Source: Bacteroides sp. OF04-15BH (GTDB taxonomy: Bacteria > Bacteroidota > Bacteroidia > Bacteroidales > Bacteroidaceae). From it: a stretch of DNA of 64,000 nucleotides. The position numbers were made by a program, and so were the translations under genes. The notes beneath the pieces are model-generated. The model was not told where the DNA came from and did not search any database. It saw only the letters and a list, made by a program, of their open reading frames with translations. Where the stretch lies: positions 65,112 through 129,111 of the forward strand of contig NZ_QUEM01000003.1 in assembly GCF_003477995.1 (NCBI RefSeq), written 5' to 3'. Positions 26,585 to 33,306 of the stretch are shown in pieces; the first letter of the stretch is position 1; every line of letters begins with the position of its first letter.

Positions 26585-28120
26585 ATGGTAACAGCAATTA
26601 TAGTATCATTAGCATGTCTCATTATAGGATGTGTGGGCGGGTATGCCATATTCCGCTACATTCTTACCGGAAATTATAAGGAGATGATCAATGAAGCGAA
26701 AAAAGAGGCTGAAGTGATCAAACAAAAGAAAATGCTGGAAGTAAAGGAGAAGTTCCTGAACAAAAAGGCTGAACTGGAGAAGGAAGTGCAGCAAAGAAAC
26801 CAGCAGATCCAACAAAGCGAAAACAGACTGAAGCAAAGAGAAATCAGTCTGAACCAGCGACAGGATGACCTGAACCGCAAAAAGAATGAACTGGAAAATG
26901 AACGCAAAAGAATAGAAAGCCAGCAGCAGAAACTTATCCATAAGGAAGAAGAGCTGGAGCAGTTGCAGGAACAGGAGCGCATCAAACTGGAATCACTGAG
27001 CGGACTGAGCGCAGAAGAAGCCAAGGAAAGACTGGTGGAATCACTGAAAGAGGAAGCCAAGACTGATGCGGCAAGCTACATCAACGAGATTATGGACGAG
27101 GCCAAACTCACAGCCAACAAGGAGGCCAAACGTATCGTAATCCAGACCATACAGCGTGTGGCCACAGAAACAGCTATCGAAAACAGTGTAACCGTATTCC
27201 ATATCGACAATGACGAGGTAAAGGGACGCATCATCGGACGCGAAGGTAGAAATATCCGCGCTCTGGAAGCTGCAACAGGAGTGGAAATCGTTGTGGACGA
27301 TACTCCGGAAGCAATCGTTATCTCTGCATTTGATCCGGTGAGAAGAGAAATCTGCCGTCTGGCCTTGCATCAGCTGGTTGCTGACGGACGTATCCATCCG
27401 GCACGTATTGAAGAGGTTGTAGCCAAAGTAACCAAACAGGTGGAAGAGGAAATTATCGAGACCGGAAAACGTACGACCATCGACCTGGGAGTACACGGCT
27501 TGCATCCGGAACTGATCCGTATCATCGGTAAGATGAAATACCGTTCAAGCTATGGTCAGAACCTGTTGCAGCATGCACGCGAAACAGCTAACCTCTGTGC
27601 AGTGATGGCTGCCGAACTGGGACTGAATCCTAAAAAGGCAAAACGCGCCGGACTGTTGCACGATATCGGTAAGGTGCCTGATGAGGAACCGGAATTGCCA
27701 CACGCTCTTTACGGTGCCAAACTGGCTGAAAAATATAAAGAGAAAGCAGATATCTGCAATGCCATCGGTGCCCACCATGATGAAATGGAGATGACTTCTC
27801 TGCTGGCTCCAATCGTACAGGTTTGTGATGCCATCAGCGGTGCCCGTCCGGGAGCACGCCGTGAAATCGTGGAAGCCTACATCAAACGTCTGAACGACCT
27901 GGAGAACATTGCCATGAGTTATCCGGGCGTAACCAAGACCTATGCCATTCAGGCCGGTAGAGAGTTGCGCGTAATTGTAGGTGCAGACAAGATTGACGAC
28001 AAGCAGACCGAAAACCTGAGCACGGAAATCGCCAAGAAGATTCAAGATGAGATGACTTATCCGGGACAGGTAAAAATCACGGTTATCCGCGAAACACGCG
28101 CGGTCAGCTACGCAAAATAA
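26585..28120 (+). CDS. rny: Ribonuclease Y
   Basis: A 511-aa membrane-tethered endoribonuclease starting bulk mRNA decay. One N-terminal membrane helix ([20 protein letters not shown]) leads into a long coiled coil rich in Gln/Lys/Glu (about 35-170). A KH domain ([19 protein letters not shown]) and an HD phosphohydrolase domain ([18 protein letters not shown]...LLHDIGK, then IGAHHDE) follow. The start was chosen at the ATG giving the membrane helix; a GTG 72 bases upstream would add an unlikely leader. A hairpin terminator with a T run follows. Confidence 0.95.
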   Translation: MVTAIIVSLACLIIGCVGGYAIFRYILTGNYKEMINEAKKEAEVIKQKKMLEVKEKFLNKKAELEKEVQQRNQQIQQSENRLKQREISLNQRQDDLNRKKNELENERKRIESQQQKLIHKEEELEQLQEQERIKLESLSGLSAEEAKERLVESLKEEAKTDAASYINEIMDEAKLTANKEAKRIVIQTIQRVATETAIENSVTVFHIDNDEVKGRIIGREGRNIRALEAATGVEIVVDDTPEAIVISAFDPVRREICRLALHQLVADGRIHPARIEEVVAKVTKQVEEEIIETGKRTTIDLGVHGLHPELIRIIGKMKYRSSYGQNLLQHARETANLCAVMAAELGLNPKKAKRAGLLHDIGKVPDEEPELPHALYGAKLAEKYKEKADICNAIGAHHDEMEMTSLLAPIVQVCDAISGARPGARREIVEAYIKRLNDLENIAMSYPGVTKTYAIQAGRELRVIVGADKIDDKQTENLSTEIAKKIQDEMTYPGQVKITVIRETRAVSYAK

Positions 28121-28131
28121 AGAGTTTTTCA

Positions 28132-28162
28132 ATGTCCCTGAATGCCTGGCATTTAGGGACAT
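28132..28162 (+). terminator. Intrinsic terminator of rny
   Basis: A nearly perfect hairpin (ATGTCCCTGAATGCC pairing with GGCATTTAGGGACAT) is followed at once by a run of six T. It overlaps an upstream in-frame ATG of the next gene, which argues for the later start at 28206. Confidence 0.85.
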
Positions 28163-28205
28163 GTTTTTTATAAAGTTTCGTATCAAACAAATAACAGTCC
28201 AAAAC

Positions 28206-29324
28206 ATGCGCATCGGAATTGTCACACTACCATTATATACCAACTACGGGGGACTTTTGCAAGCTTATGCCCTACAGACCGTATTAAAAGAGATGGGACA
28301 TACTCCTGTCACATTTACACAAGCCCCTCATCTTCCTGCCAATAAGTTTTTACTTCCGCTCAAATGGATCAAACGGGGAATATATAACTGCATTCAAAGT
28401 AAAAAGACCCCAATATTTTTGGAAATGGTCTTTCGAAAGACTTACCCGATTGTCAGTCAACATACCCAAAAATTCATTGACCGGAATATAACGACTCAAC
28501 GCATCTCATCGTTCAAGGAGCTAAAAGAACAGGATTTTGATGCCCTTGTGGTGGGAAGTGACCAAATATGGCGTCCAATGTATTTCCACCATATTGAAGC
28601 CGCATTTCTCGATTTTGCATCTGGATGGAACATAAAAAAACTGTCGTATGCCGCTTCTTTCGGTACTGATACCTGGGAATACACGAAAAAACAAGAAACA
28701 ACATGCAAGGAGCTGATCCGACAATTCAACCGGGTGTCCGTGCGGGAAACCTCCGGAATTACTCTGTGCAAAGAGTATTTGAATAAAGAAGCTACTTGTG
28801 TATTGGATCCAACATTATTGCTCACGCCACAGCAATATATATCCTTGTTCCAGAATCAGTCGGTACCACAAAGTCCGGGTAATCTGCTGGTCTACATTCT
28901 TGATGAATCGGAAGACAAAAAGAAAGTAATCAATCTATGCCAGCAAAACCAATACATTCCTTTCTATGTCAATTCAAAGGTTGATGATTTAAGTTGTTCG
29001 ATTGAAGAGCGAATCCAACCTCCAGTAGAAGCCTGGCTACGCGGTTTCTTTGATGCCCAGATGGTCATTACAGACTCTTTTCATGCTTGTGTATTTGCCA
29101 TCCTGTTCAACAAACCTTTCTTGGTTTATGGTAATAAAGGAAGAGGTATGAGCCGCTTTCACTCAATTCTGAGTCTCTTTGATCTGGAAGAACGACTAAT
29201 TTCATCGCCAGATGAAGCAGAAAGCAGACTCTTCAAGGAAATTGACTGGAATCACGTAAATAGCAAATTAGAAGGATTGAGGAAAAACTCATTGGATTTC
29301 TTAAAAGAATGTTTAGCTGTATAA
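28206..29324 (+). CDS. Polysaccharide pyruvyl transferase family protein
   Basis: A 372-aa protein of the same superfamily as those at 3313 and 8601. Motifs are IGIVTLPLYTNYGGLLQAYALQ at the N-terminus, LVVGSDQIWRPMYF, LSYAASFGTD and ITDSFHACVFAILFNKPF. The start at 28206 matches the family's N-terminus; an in-frame ATG at 28161 lies in the rny terminator. It lies 19 bases before a GT2 gene, forming a two-gene glycan island. This island is separate from the capsule locus and ends next to the prophage. Confidence 0.85.
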   Translation: MRIGIVTLPLYTNYGGLLQAYALQTVLKEMGHTPVTFTQAPHLPANKFLLPLKWIKRGIYNCIQSKKTPIFLEMVFRKTYPIVSQHTQKFIDRNITTQRISSFKELKEQDFDALVVGSDQIWRPMYFHHIEAAFLDFASGWNIKKLSYAASFGTDTWEYTKKQETTCKELIRQFNRVSVRETSGITLCKEYLNKEATCVLDPTLLLTPQQYISLFQNQSVPQSPGNLLVYILDESEDKKKVINLCQQNQYIPFYVNSKVDDLSCSIEERIQPPVEAWLRGFFDAQMVITDSFHACVFAILFNKPFLVYGNKGRGMSRFHSILSLFDLEERLISSPDEAESRLFKEIDWNHVNSKLEGLRKNSLDFLKECLAV

Positions 29325-29343
29325 CCTATTCTAAAAAGACACT

Positions 29344-30258
29344 ATGCTTATATCTGTAGTTATCCCCCTATACAATAAAAAGAAAAGTATACTCCGTACT
29401 GTATCTTGCGTGCTGCAACAAACATACAAGGATTTCGAGATCATCCTGGTGGACGATGGTTCTACGGACGGCAGTTTGGAGTGTCTGGAGTCTATAACTG
29501 ACCCAAGACTGAAACGGTACAGAAAAAAGAATACAGGAGTATCTGATACCAGAAACAAAGGAATGGAATGGGCATCAGGAGAAGTCATCGCTTTTCTGGA
29601 CGGCGATGATCTTTGGGATCCGTTCTATCTGGAAAGATTACATGATATGGTGGCTTCCTATCCCGACTGCGGTCTGTATATGCAGGACAGCATGGACATA
29701 CCCGCACAGGAGGCCAATCAGGCAAAAGGAACTGAAGAACATAAGGAAATCAAGAAATTCAATAATTGGGAACACTATTTCTATTATCGCAATTTCAAGA
29801 CATCTGCCCTGGCCGTAAATAAAGCTAAAGCCATAGAATTGCAAGGCTTTGACCAGTCTCTTACGATTGGAGAAGATTTGGATTTCTGGTTCCGGCTTAT
29901 CCTGTCTTATCCGGTTTGCTTCCTGGATGAGATTCATGTCTTTATCCTAAAATATGAAGAGGAATATCACAGCAGGTTTGTTCCTAAAGACTTCAGCAAA
30001 CACTTTTCTTACAAACTGGTCTTTAAAAAGGATTTATACTTAAATTTAAAGGACAACAAGGATGTTCACTTTATCATGAACAAAATCATCTTCTATGCCT
30101 TGCTTGGATTTGATAAAGATAAAAACACGGAAGCAGTAAGAATTCTTTCAAAGAATTTATCTTTTGGGCGTTTGAACTGGAAAGATAAAATCAAATATAT
30201 CTTGCATCAATGTACGGTGCACAGAACGAAATGTTCCATAGCTAAACGTGTTGCTTAA
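29344..30258 (+). CDS. Family 2 glycosyltransferase
   Basis: A 304-aa GT-A enzyme. Motifs are LISVVIPLYNKKKSILRTV, ILVDDGSTDGSLE, NKGMEWASGEVIAFLDGDDLWDP (DXD-type) and IGEDLDFWFRLILSYP (catalytic ED). It pairs with the upstream pyruvyl transferase-like gene. It is the last host gene before the prophage, so its 3' end could be native or altered at the insertion point; the frame closes cleanly at 30256-30258. Confidence 0.9.
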   Translation: MLISVVIPLYNKKKSILRTVSCVLQQTYKDFEIILVDDGSTDGSLECLESITDPRLKRYRKKNTGVSDTRNKGMEWASGEVIAFLDGDDLWDPFYLERLHDMVASYPDCGLYMQDSMDIPAQEANQAKGTEEHKEIKKFNNWEHYFYYRNFKTSALAVNKAKAIELQGFDQSLTIGEDLDFWFRLILSYPVCFLDEIHVFILKYEEEYHSRFVPKDFSKHFSYKLVFKKDLYLNLKDNKDVHFIMNKIIFYALLGFDKDKNTEAVRILSKNLSFGRLNWKDKIKYILHQCTVHRTKCSIAKRVA

Positions 30259-30415
30259 CGATGTAAGGTGCTGAAACATAGAGCTATGCCCTTGAAATAT
30301 GTGGCGCATTGGCACAAAAACAAAATGTTACATCAGACGACATTGATACTACATAATAAAGGCTTTATACGTGCATTTACATGGCTTGATGTTACATATT
30401 AAGCAAAAGACCCTG

Positions 30416-30461
30416 AAAACGGCTTAGAATCGCTTAAAATAAGGCATTCTAAGCCGTTTTT
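30416..30461 (+). terminator. Hairpin terminator after the GT2 gene / at the prophage left end
   Basis: AAAACGGCTTAGAAT (30416-30430) pairs perfectly with ATTCTAAGCCGTTTT (30446-30460) around a 15-base loop, followed by TATT. It could end the host glycan island or shield the prophage from outside transcription. Confidence 0.75.
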
Positions 30462-30546
30462 ATTATCCAATTAAAGGCCGTTTAAATATCCTTTATCGCC
30501 TTTGATTCCGTAAGGTTGAAGTGTTAAAAAATAAAAGGAAAATACA

Positions 30547-30625
30547 ACACCCATGAGGAATACCCATGCAACACCCATTCGCCGTTAAAAACAAATTGTT
30601 CCTAACACCCATGCAACACCCATTC
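30547..30625. repeat. Direct repeats near the prophage left end
   Basis: An identical 19-base unit, ACCCATGCAACACCCATTC, occurs at 30562-30580 and 30607-30625 (45-base period). A shorter related unit ACACCCATG lies at 30547-30555. The units themselves contain two CACCCAT-like halves. They might be transposase or regulator binding sites; no function can be assigned. Confidence 0.8.
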
Positions 30626-30782
30626 AATTTGCGTTTATTTTTGCTTTGAGTTATGGCGTATAAGGTATAAAATATAGGCTTAAATAATGGTTTTGCGGTT
30701 GAGTTCTGGGGTATAATACACCTCGTTTTCATTGAGATTTATATTATATAGTTGATTATTAGGAGATTATGGTTGTTTTATG

Positions 30783-30790
30783 TATCTTTG
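30783..30790 (+). promoter_or_regulatory. Candidate -7 element for the tRNA-like gene
   Basis: TATCTTTG matches TAnnTTTG exactly, 22 bases before the first base of the tRNA-like fold. TTAG at 30759-30762 is a weak -33 with 20-base spacing. It suggests transcription of the tRNA-like RNA, and possibly the downstream 167-aa gene, in the lysogen. Confidence 0.55.
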
Positions 30791-30812
30791 TGAAGATTCA
30801 CAGCCAAAAGGT

Positions 30813-30893
30813 GGCGATATAGCACAGTTGGTAGTGCAAACAGTATGGAAGACAACATCTGTTGTGTCTCTGGTTCGAGTCCAGATATCGCCC
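30813..30893 (+). ncRNA. tRNA-like RNA with enlarged anticodon loop
   Basis: The cloverleaf is nearly canonical. The 7-bp acceptor is GGCGATA/TATCGCC, and the D arm is GCAC/GTGC with loop AGTTGGTA. The anticodon stem is AACAG/CTGTT, the variable loop is 5 nt (GTGTC), and the T arm is TCTGG/CCAGA with loop TTCGAGT. The anticodon loop, however, has 15 nt instead of 7 and no U33-anticodon-purine pattern. Part of it (ATG/CAT) can extend the stem, leaving an 8-nt loop. The 3' tail reads CCAA, with no proper CCA after the discriminator. It should not decode and is better called tRNA-like. Alternatives are a degraded tRNA gene or a decoy/regulatory RNA. Confidence 0.7.
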
Positions 30894-30936
30894 CAATCCT
30901 TTACTTGTTTTTATAGGTATTAGCTTCGTTATGAAC

Positions 30937-30959
30937 GCTCCCGGTGAGAGTCCGGGAGC
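30937..30959 (+). terminator. Hairpin between the tRNA-like gene and the downstream ORF
   Basis: GCTCCCGG (30937-30944) pairs perfectly with CCGGGAGC (30952-30959) around a 7-base loop, followed by an AT-rich but not T-only tract. It could end the tRNA-like transcript or regulate the ORF that starts 17 bases later. Confidence 0.55.
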
Positions 30960-30976
30960 TTAATTTAAATTACTCT

Positions 30977-31480
30977 ATGGGAATTATTCGTACTATTTTG
31001 AACAATTATAGGGATATCTACATATATGAACGAGCAATGCGCGAAATAGTGCTTGCTTTGGAAGGTTTTCCTATAAGCACAATTAAATTCGGTATAGAAA
31101 ATTATGATGAAGCTCTTCGACTTGCAACCACATTAAGTAGAAAGGTTGTAGAACTTGAAAAAGAACTGGAGGAATTGCGCAAGGGAAATATTACTGATAC
31201 GAAAAAGAGCACCCCCAATTATAAGGGCCCAAGTACTCCTGTTGCTGACTATATAAATTTTGCTACTTTAATCGCCAATAAAGAAGAAGAGAGAGCAAAC
31301 CATATCAACCATATCAGTAAGCTGGTACGTGAGTTTGGCCAAGAAGCCGTTGCAGATAAAATCTCCTGGATGATGTCGGATATTTTGCGGGCATACCCTA
31401 AGTCAAAGAATATAGATACGGCTGTTGAGCTCTTAGGAGCTATAAGGCTTGAAATCATTAATGGAGTTTATTCAAAATAG
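30977..31480 (+). CDS. Prophage accessory protein of unknown function
   Basis: A 167-aa soluble, helical protein with no family I recognise. A coiled-coil segment (TLSRKVVELEKELEELRKGN) lies near residues 50-72, then a polar linker, then a helical C-terminus (KLVREFGQEAVADKISWMM). The start was moved to the ATG at 30977; the longer frame begins inside a hairpin. It lies next to the repressor in the opposite orientation and outside the lytic operons, a typical place for a gene expressed in the lysogen such as exclusion or defence. That role is inference. Confidence 0.6.
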   Translation: MGIIRTILNNYRDIYIYERAMREIVLALEGFPISTIKFGIENYDEALRLATTLSRKVVELEKELEELRKGNITDTKKSTPNYKGPSTPVADYINFATLIANKEEERANHINHISKLVREFGQEAVADKISWMMSDILRAYPKSKNIDTAVELLGAIRLEIINGVYSK

Positions 31481-31510
31481 GAGGATCGTTTCAAACGACC
31501 CTCCTATTTT
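31474..31510. terminator. Bidirectional terminator between accessory gene and repressor
   Basis: AAAATAGGAGG and CCTCCTATTTT form perfect 11-base arms around the loop, with an inner TCGTTT/AAACGA pairing. It sits between converging genes. Confidence 0.85.
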
Positions 31511-31540
31511 AGTTTTTACTTATATAGTATTATTTTATTG

Positions 31541-32203
31541 TTATTCCAACCGTATTACTCCAATAACCAAAGCCACATGATAAATCCTGTTTATTGGTAA
31601 TTCAAATGGCTCGTAGTGTTCATTATCCGATACGATAAGGACGTGTTCTTTGTCGGAGCCGGGTTTTACCCGTTTGATAAGCGGGCCCTGATCCGTATCC
31701 AATACATATACTTTATTCCATTGAAAAAAGAGATCGTCCATAGGCAAACGCTTGCAGGCCACAATGTCACCGCTGTTGTATCTGGGATACATGCTGCTGC
31801 CTTTAACGCTGATCAGGAATTCGGCTCCTTTGAATGTAGGAACGACAAAGCGCTCACATTCGGATTCCAGTACCGTTTGTTCGCCCGTGAAAGATCCAGC
31901 CATAGCACTGATGGGAATCAAAGGAATGCCCTCTGTGGGTGAATCTGAAGGATGAGCAACCGGTAAATTTTCCTGTTCAGTTTCTGTATGGAGCATGTTG
32001 CCTTTACCGGTTAAAAGCCAATTAATATTTAAGTCTTTATATTTTGCTAATATCTTAGCAATAATAACATCTGTAATCGTCGCTTTAAGTTTATCTGAAT
32101 CCAAAAGCCCTCTTTTAATTTCTAAATCGCTATAAAACTGCGGTTTAGAAATGTTTTTGTATTCGATATATTGTAAAAGTCTTTCTTTTGTTGTCATTGT
32201 CAT
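31541..32203 (-). CDS. Prophage repressor, HTH plus S24 (LexA/CI-like) peptidase
   Basis: A 220-aa repressor. An N-terminal HTH region (about 1-68; ISKPQFYSDLEIKRGLLDSD, INWLLTGKGNML) precedes an S24 domain. The self-cleavage site is A102-G103 (ISAMAGSF), the nucleophile S137 (KGSSMYPRYNSGDIVACK) and the general base K177 (PLIKRVKPG). By family knowledge, RecA filaments trigger cleavage, so the lysogen should be inducible by DNA damage, unlike Mu with its non-cleaved repressor. It diverges from the early operon and shares paired operator sites with it. Confidence 0.9.
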   Translation of the reverse strand: MTMTTKERLLQYIEYKNISKPQFYSDLEIKRGLLDSDKLKATITDVIIAKILAKYKDLNINWLLTGKGNMLHTETEQENLPVAHPSDSPTEGIPLIPISAMAGSFTGEQTVLESECERFVVPTFKGAEFLISVKGSSMYPRYNSGDIVACKRLPMDDLFFQWNKVYVLDTDQGPLIKRVKPGSDKEHVLIVSDNEHYEPFELPINRIYHVALVIGVIRLE

Positions 32204-32225
32204 ACCCGAAAAGTTTTAGATTTTA

Positions 32226-32237
32226 CTAAAAAATTAG
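32226..32237. promoter_or_regulatory. Repressor operator site 1
   Basis: A palindrome CTAA-N4-TTAG with AAAA spacer lies between the repressor start and the early promoter. An identical half-site pair occurs 32 bases away, about three helical turns, which favours cooperative repressor binding. Confidence 0.6.
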
Positions 32238-32246
32238 ATTTTTATT

Positions 32247-32277
32247 TTTGATTGTTACTAAGATTTTAGTAGATTTG
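32247..32277 (+). promoter_or_regulatory. Early rightward promoter with overlapping operator site 2
   Basis: TAGATTTG (32270-32277) matches the -7 consensus and TTTG (32247-32250) matches -33 at 19-base spacing. The second operator palindrome, CTAA-GATT-TTAG (32258-32269), fills the spacer, so bound repressor would block RNA polymerase. The first early gene starts 63 bases downstream. Confidence 0.7.
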
Positions 32278-32340
32278 CAACATCTTTCTAAACCGAAAGA
32301 TGCCAACGAAGATAAATAATAATCCTTAAAAACGCAAATT

Positions 32341-32673
32341 ATGGGAAAAACCAATAAAAAAAGCCTTGAAAGGTCCCCCCTCCAAGGCAGTCAAGTAGTC
32401 ATGATTCCACACGGAACGAAAAAGATTCAACTCCTGAATCAAATAATTGAAGAATACCGGCTTCGGCTTCTATCAACTTACCCAGATAAAAAACGGCCTC
32501 TGCCTGATGAATGCAAACATCTACGGTGTACACTAGGAACAGAGAAGCTGATTTTGTATTTCGGTGCGGATGCTCGAAATAATGGGTATAAGGCAACAGG
32601 AAGCGTTCAAGTGTTGCCTCAAAAGCAGGCGACAATGCCGGCAGAACTTCTTTCTCGCTATTGGCAAGTTTGA
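32341..32673 (+). CDS. Early prophage protein of unknown function
   Basis: A 110-aa basic protein and the first gene of the early operon. No recognised domain. It has a helical segment IQLLNQIIEEYRLRLLSTYPDKK and a later beta-like part (CTLGTEKLILYFGADARNNG). Position right after the repressor-controlled promoter suggests an early regulator or host-takeover factor, but nothing in the sequence proves it. Confidence 0.55.
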   Translation: MGKTNKKSLERSPLQGSQVVMIPHGTKKIQLLNQIIEEYRLRLLSTYPDKKRPLPDECKHLRCTLGTEKLILYFGADARNNGYKATGSVQVLPQKQATMPAELLSRYWQV

Positions 32674-32817
32674 AGGTCACAATAAATTTTACACTTTGAC
32701 TCATAATCTCAAAATAAAGTTTGTTTAGCATCGCTACAAATGTAGCAAAACCATTCCGGTTCGCGATGAATAGGAATGGAATTTTAACCGAGTAATAATG
32801 ATAAAAACAATAATAAA

Positions 32818-33036
32818 ATGGCAGAAATATTAATGGTGTACGGCGAACGCCGAAAGTTGGCCGAGAAATTCAACGTAAGCGAGGTAACAGTCCGTGACGC
32901 TTTGAAGTTCAAGACACGCAGCAACAAGGCCAACATGATCCGTAAAGCCGCCCTTGAAATGGGAGGTGTGTTGCAGGGAGCAAAGTCTTTGCGTGAAGGG
33001 TTGGGTAAAGAGAACAATGAACCAAAAGATGAATGA
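32818..33036 (+). CDS. Small HTH protein (Ner-like position)
   Basis: A 72-aa protein with a clear helix-turn-helix (RRKLAEKFNVSEVTVRDALK, residues about 11-30) and a basic tail. It occupies the place of Mu Ner, the small early regulator between repressor and transposase, though sequence identity with Ner is not evident. It may turn down early transcription. The next small gene starts 2 bases after its stop. Confidence 0.7.
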   Translation: MAEILMVYGERRKLAEKFNVSEVTVRDALKFKTRSNKANMIRKAALEMGGVLQGAKSLREGLGKENNEPKDE

Positions 33037-33037
33037 T

Positions 33038-33256
33038 ATGAAACGAATAAGTCCTGCGGTCCGCAAACTGCTGTTTCTTTTTGCGATACTCATTATCAGC
33101 TGCTTTCTGGAAGGTATGGCCAACTTTATTGTACTCATATTGCTTTGTCTGGCGTTGATTCCTGTGTCATGCAGTCTGGATAAAGAAGAACGGGAATACA
33201 ATGAATGGATGGACGACATGATCCGGAAACAGGACGAAAGAAAGAATAAAGAATGA
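33038..33256 (+). CDS. Small membrane protein in the early operon
   Basis: A 72-aa protein. A basic N-terminus (MKRISPAVRKL) leads to two hydrophobic segments (LLFLFAILIISC and FIVLILLCLALIPVSC), then a charged tail (DKEEREYNEWMDDMIRKQDE). The start at 33038 follows the HTH gene stop by 2 bases; an upstream in-frame ATG overlaps it. Function unknown; superinfection exclusion proteins often look like this, but this is a guess. Confidence 0.55.
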   Translation: MKRISPAVRKLLFLFAILIISCFLEGMANFIVLILLCLALIPVSCSLDKEEREYNEWMDDMIRKQDERKNKE

Positions 33257-33306
33257 CCGGTACACGGCCCAGAGCCGTGAGTGTGAAACGATAAAACATA
33301 TTTATT

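Larger units (their letters stand above)
30259..30812. other. Non-coding prophage left-end region
   Basis: No credible gene lies here. A 79-codon minus-strand frame (30493-30732) has a repetitive Cys/Gly-rich composition produced by the direct repeats below, and I do not accept it. The region contains GATGTAA/GATGTTAC motifs (30260-30266, 30329-30338 on the opposite strand, 30389-30396), a strong hairpin (30416-30461) and the direct repeats at 30547-30625. MuA-type transposases bind several short sites near the ends, so the motifs may be such sites, but that is inference. Confidence 0.5.

Noticed and set aside
30493..30732. 79-codon minus-strand frame with repeated NGCCMG motifs
   Set aside because: The repeated peptide is produced by the 19-bp DNA direct repeats; no start context or similarity to a known protein was seen.
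30813..30893. Functional decoding tRNA
   Set aside because: A 15-nt anticodon loop without a U33-anticodon-purine pattern and no proper 3' CCA make decoding implausible; it is listed as tRNA-like.
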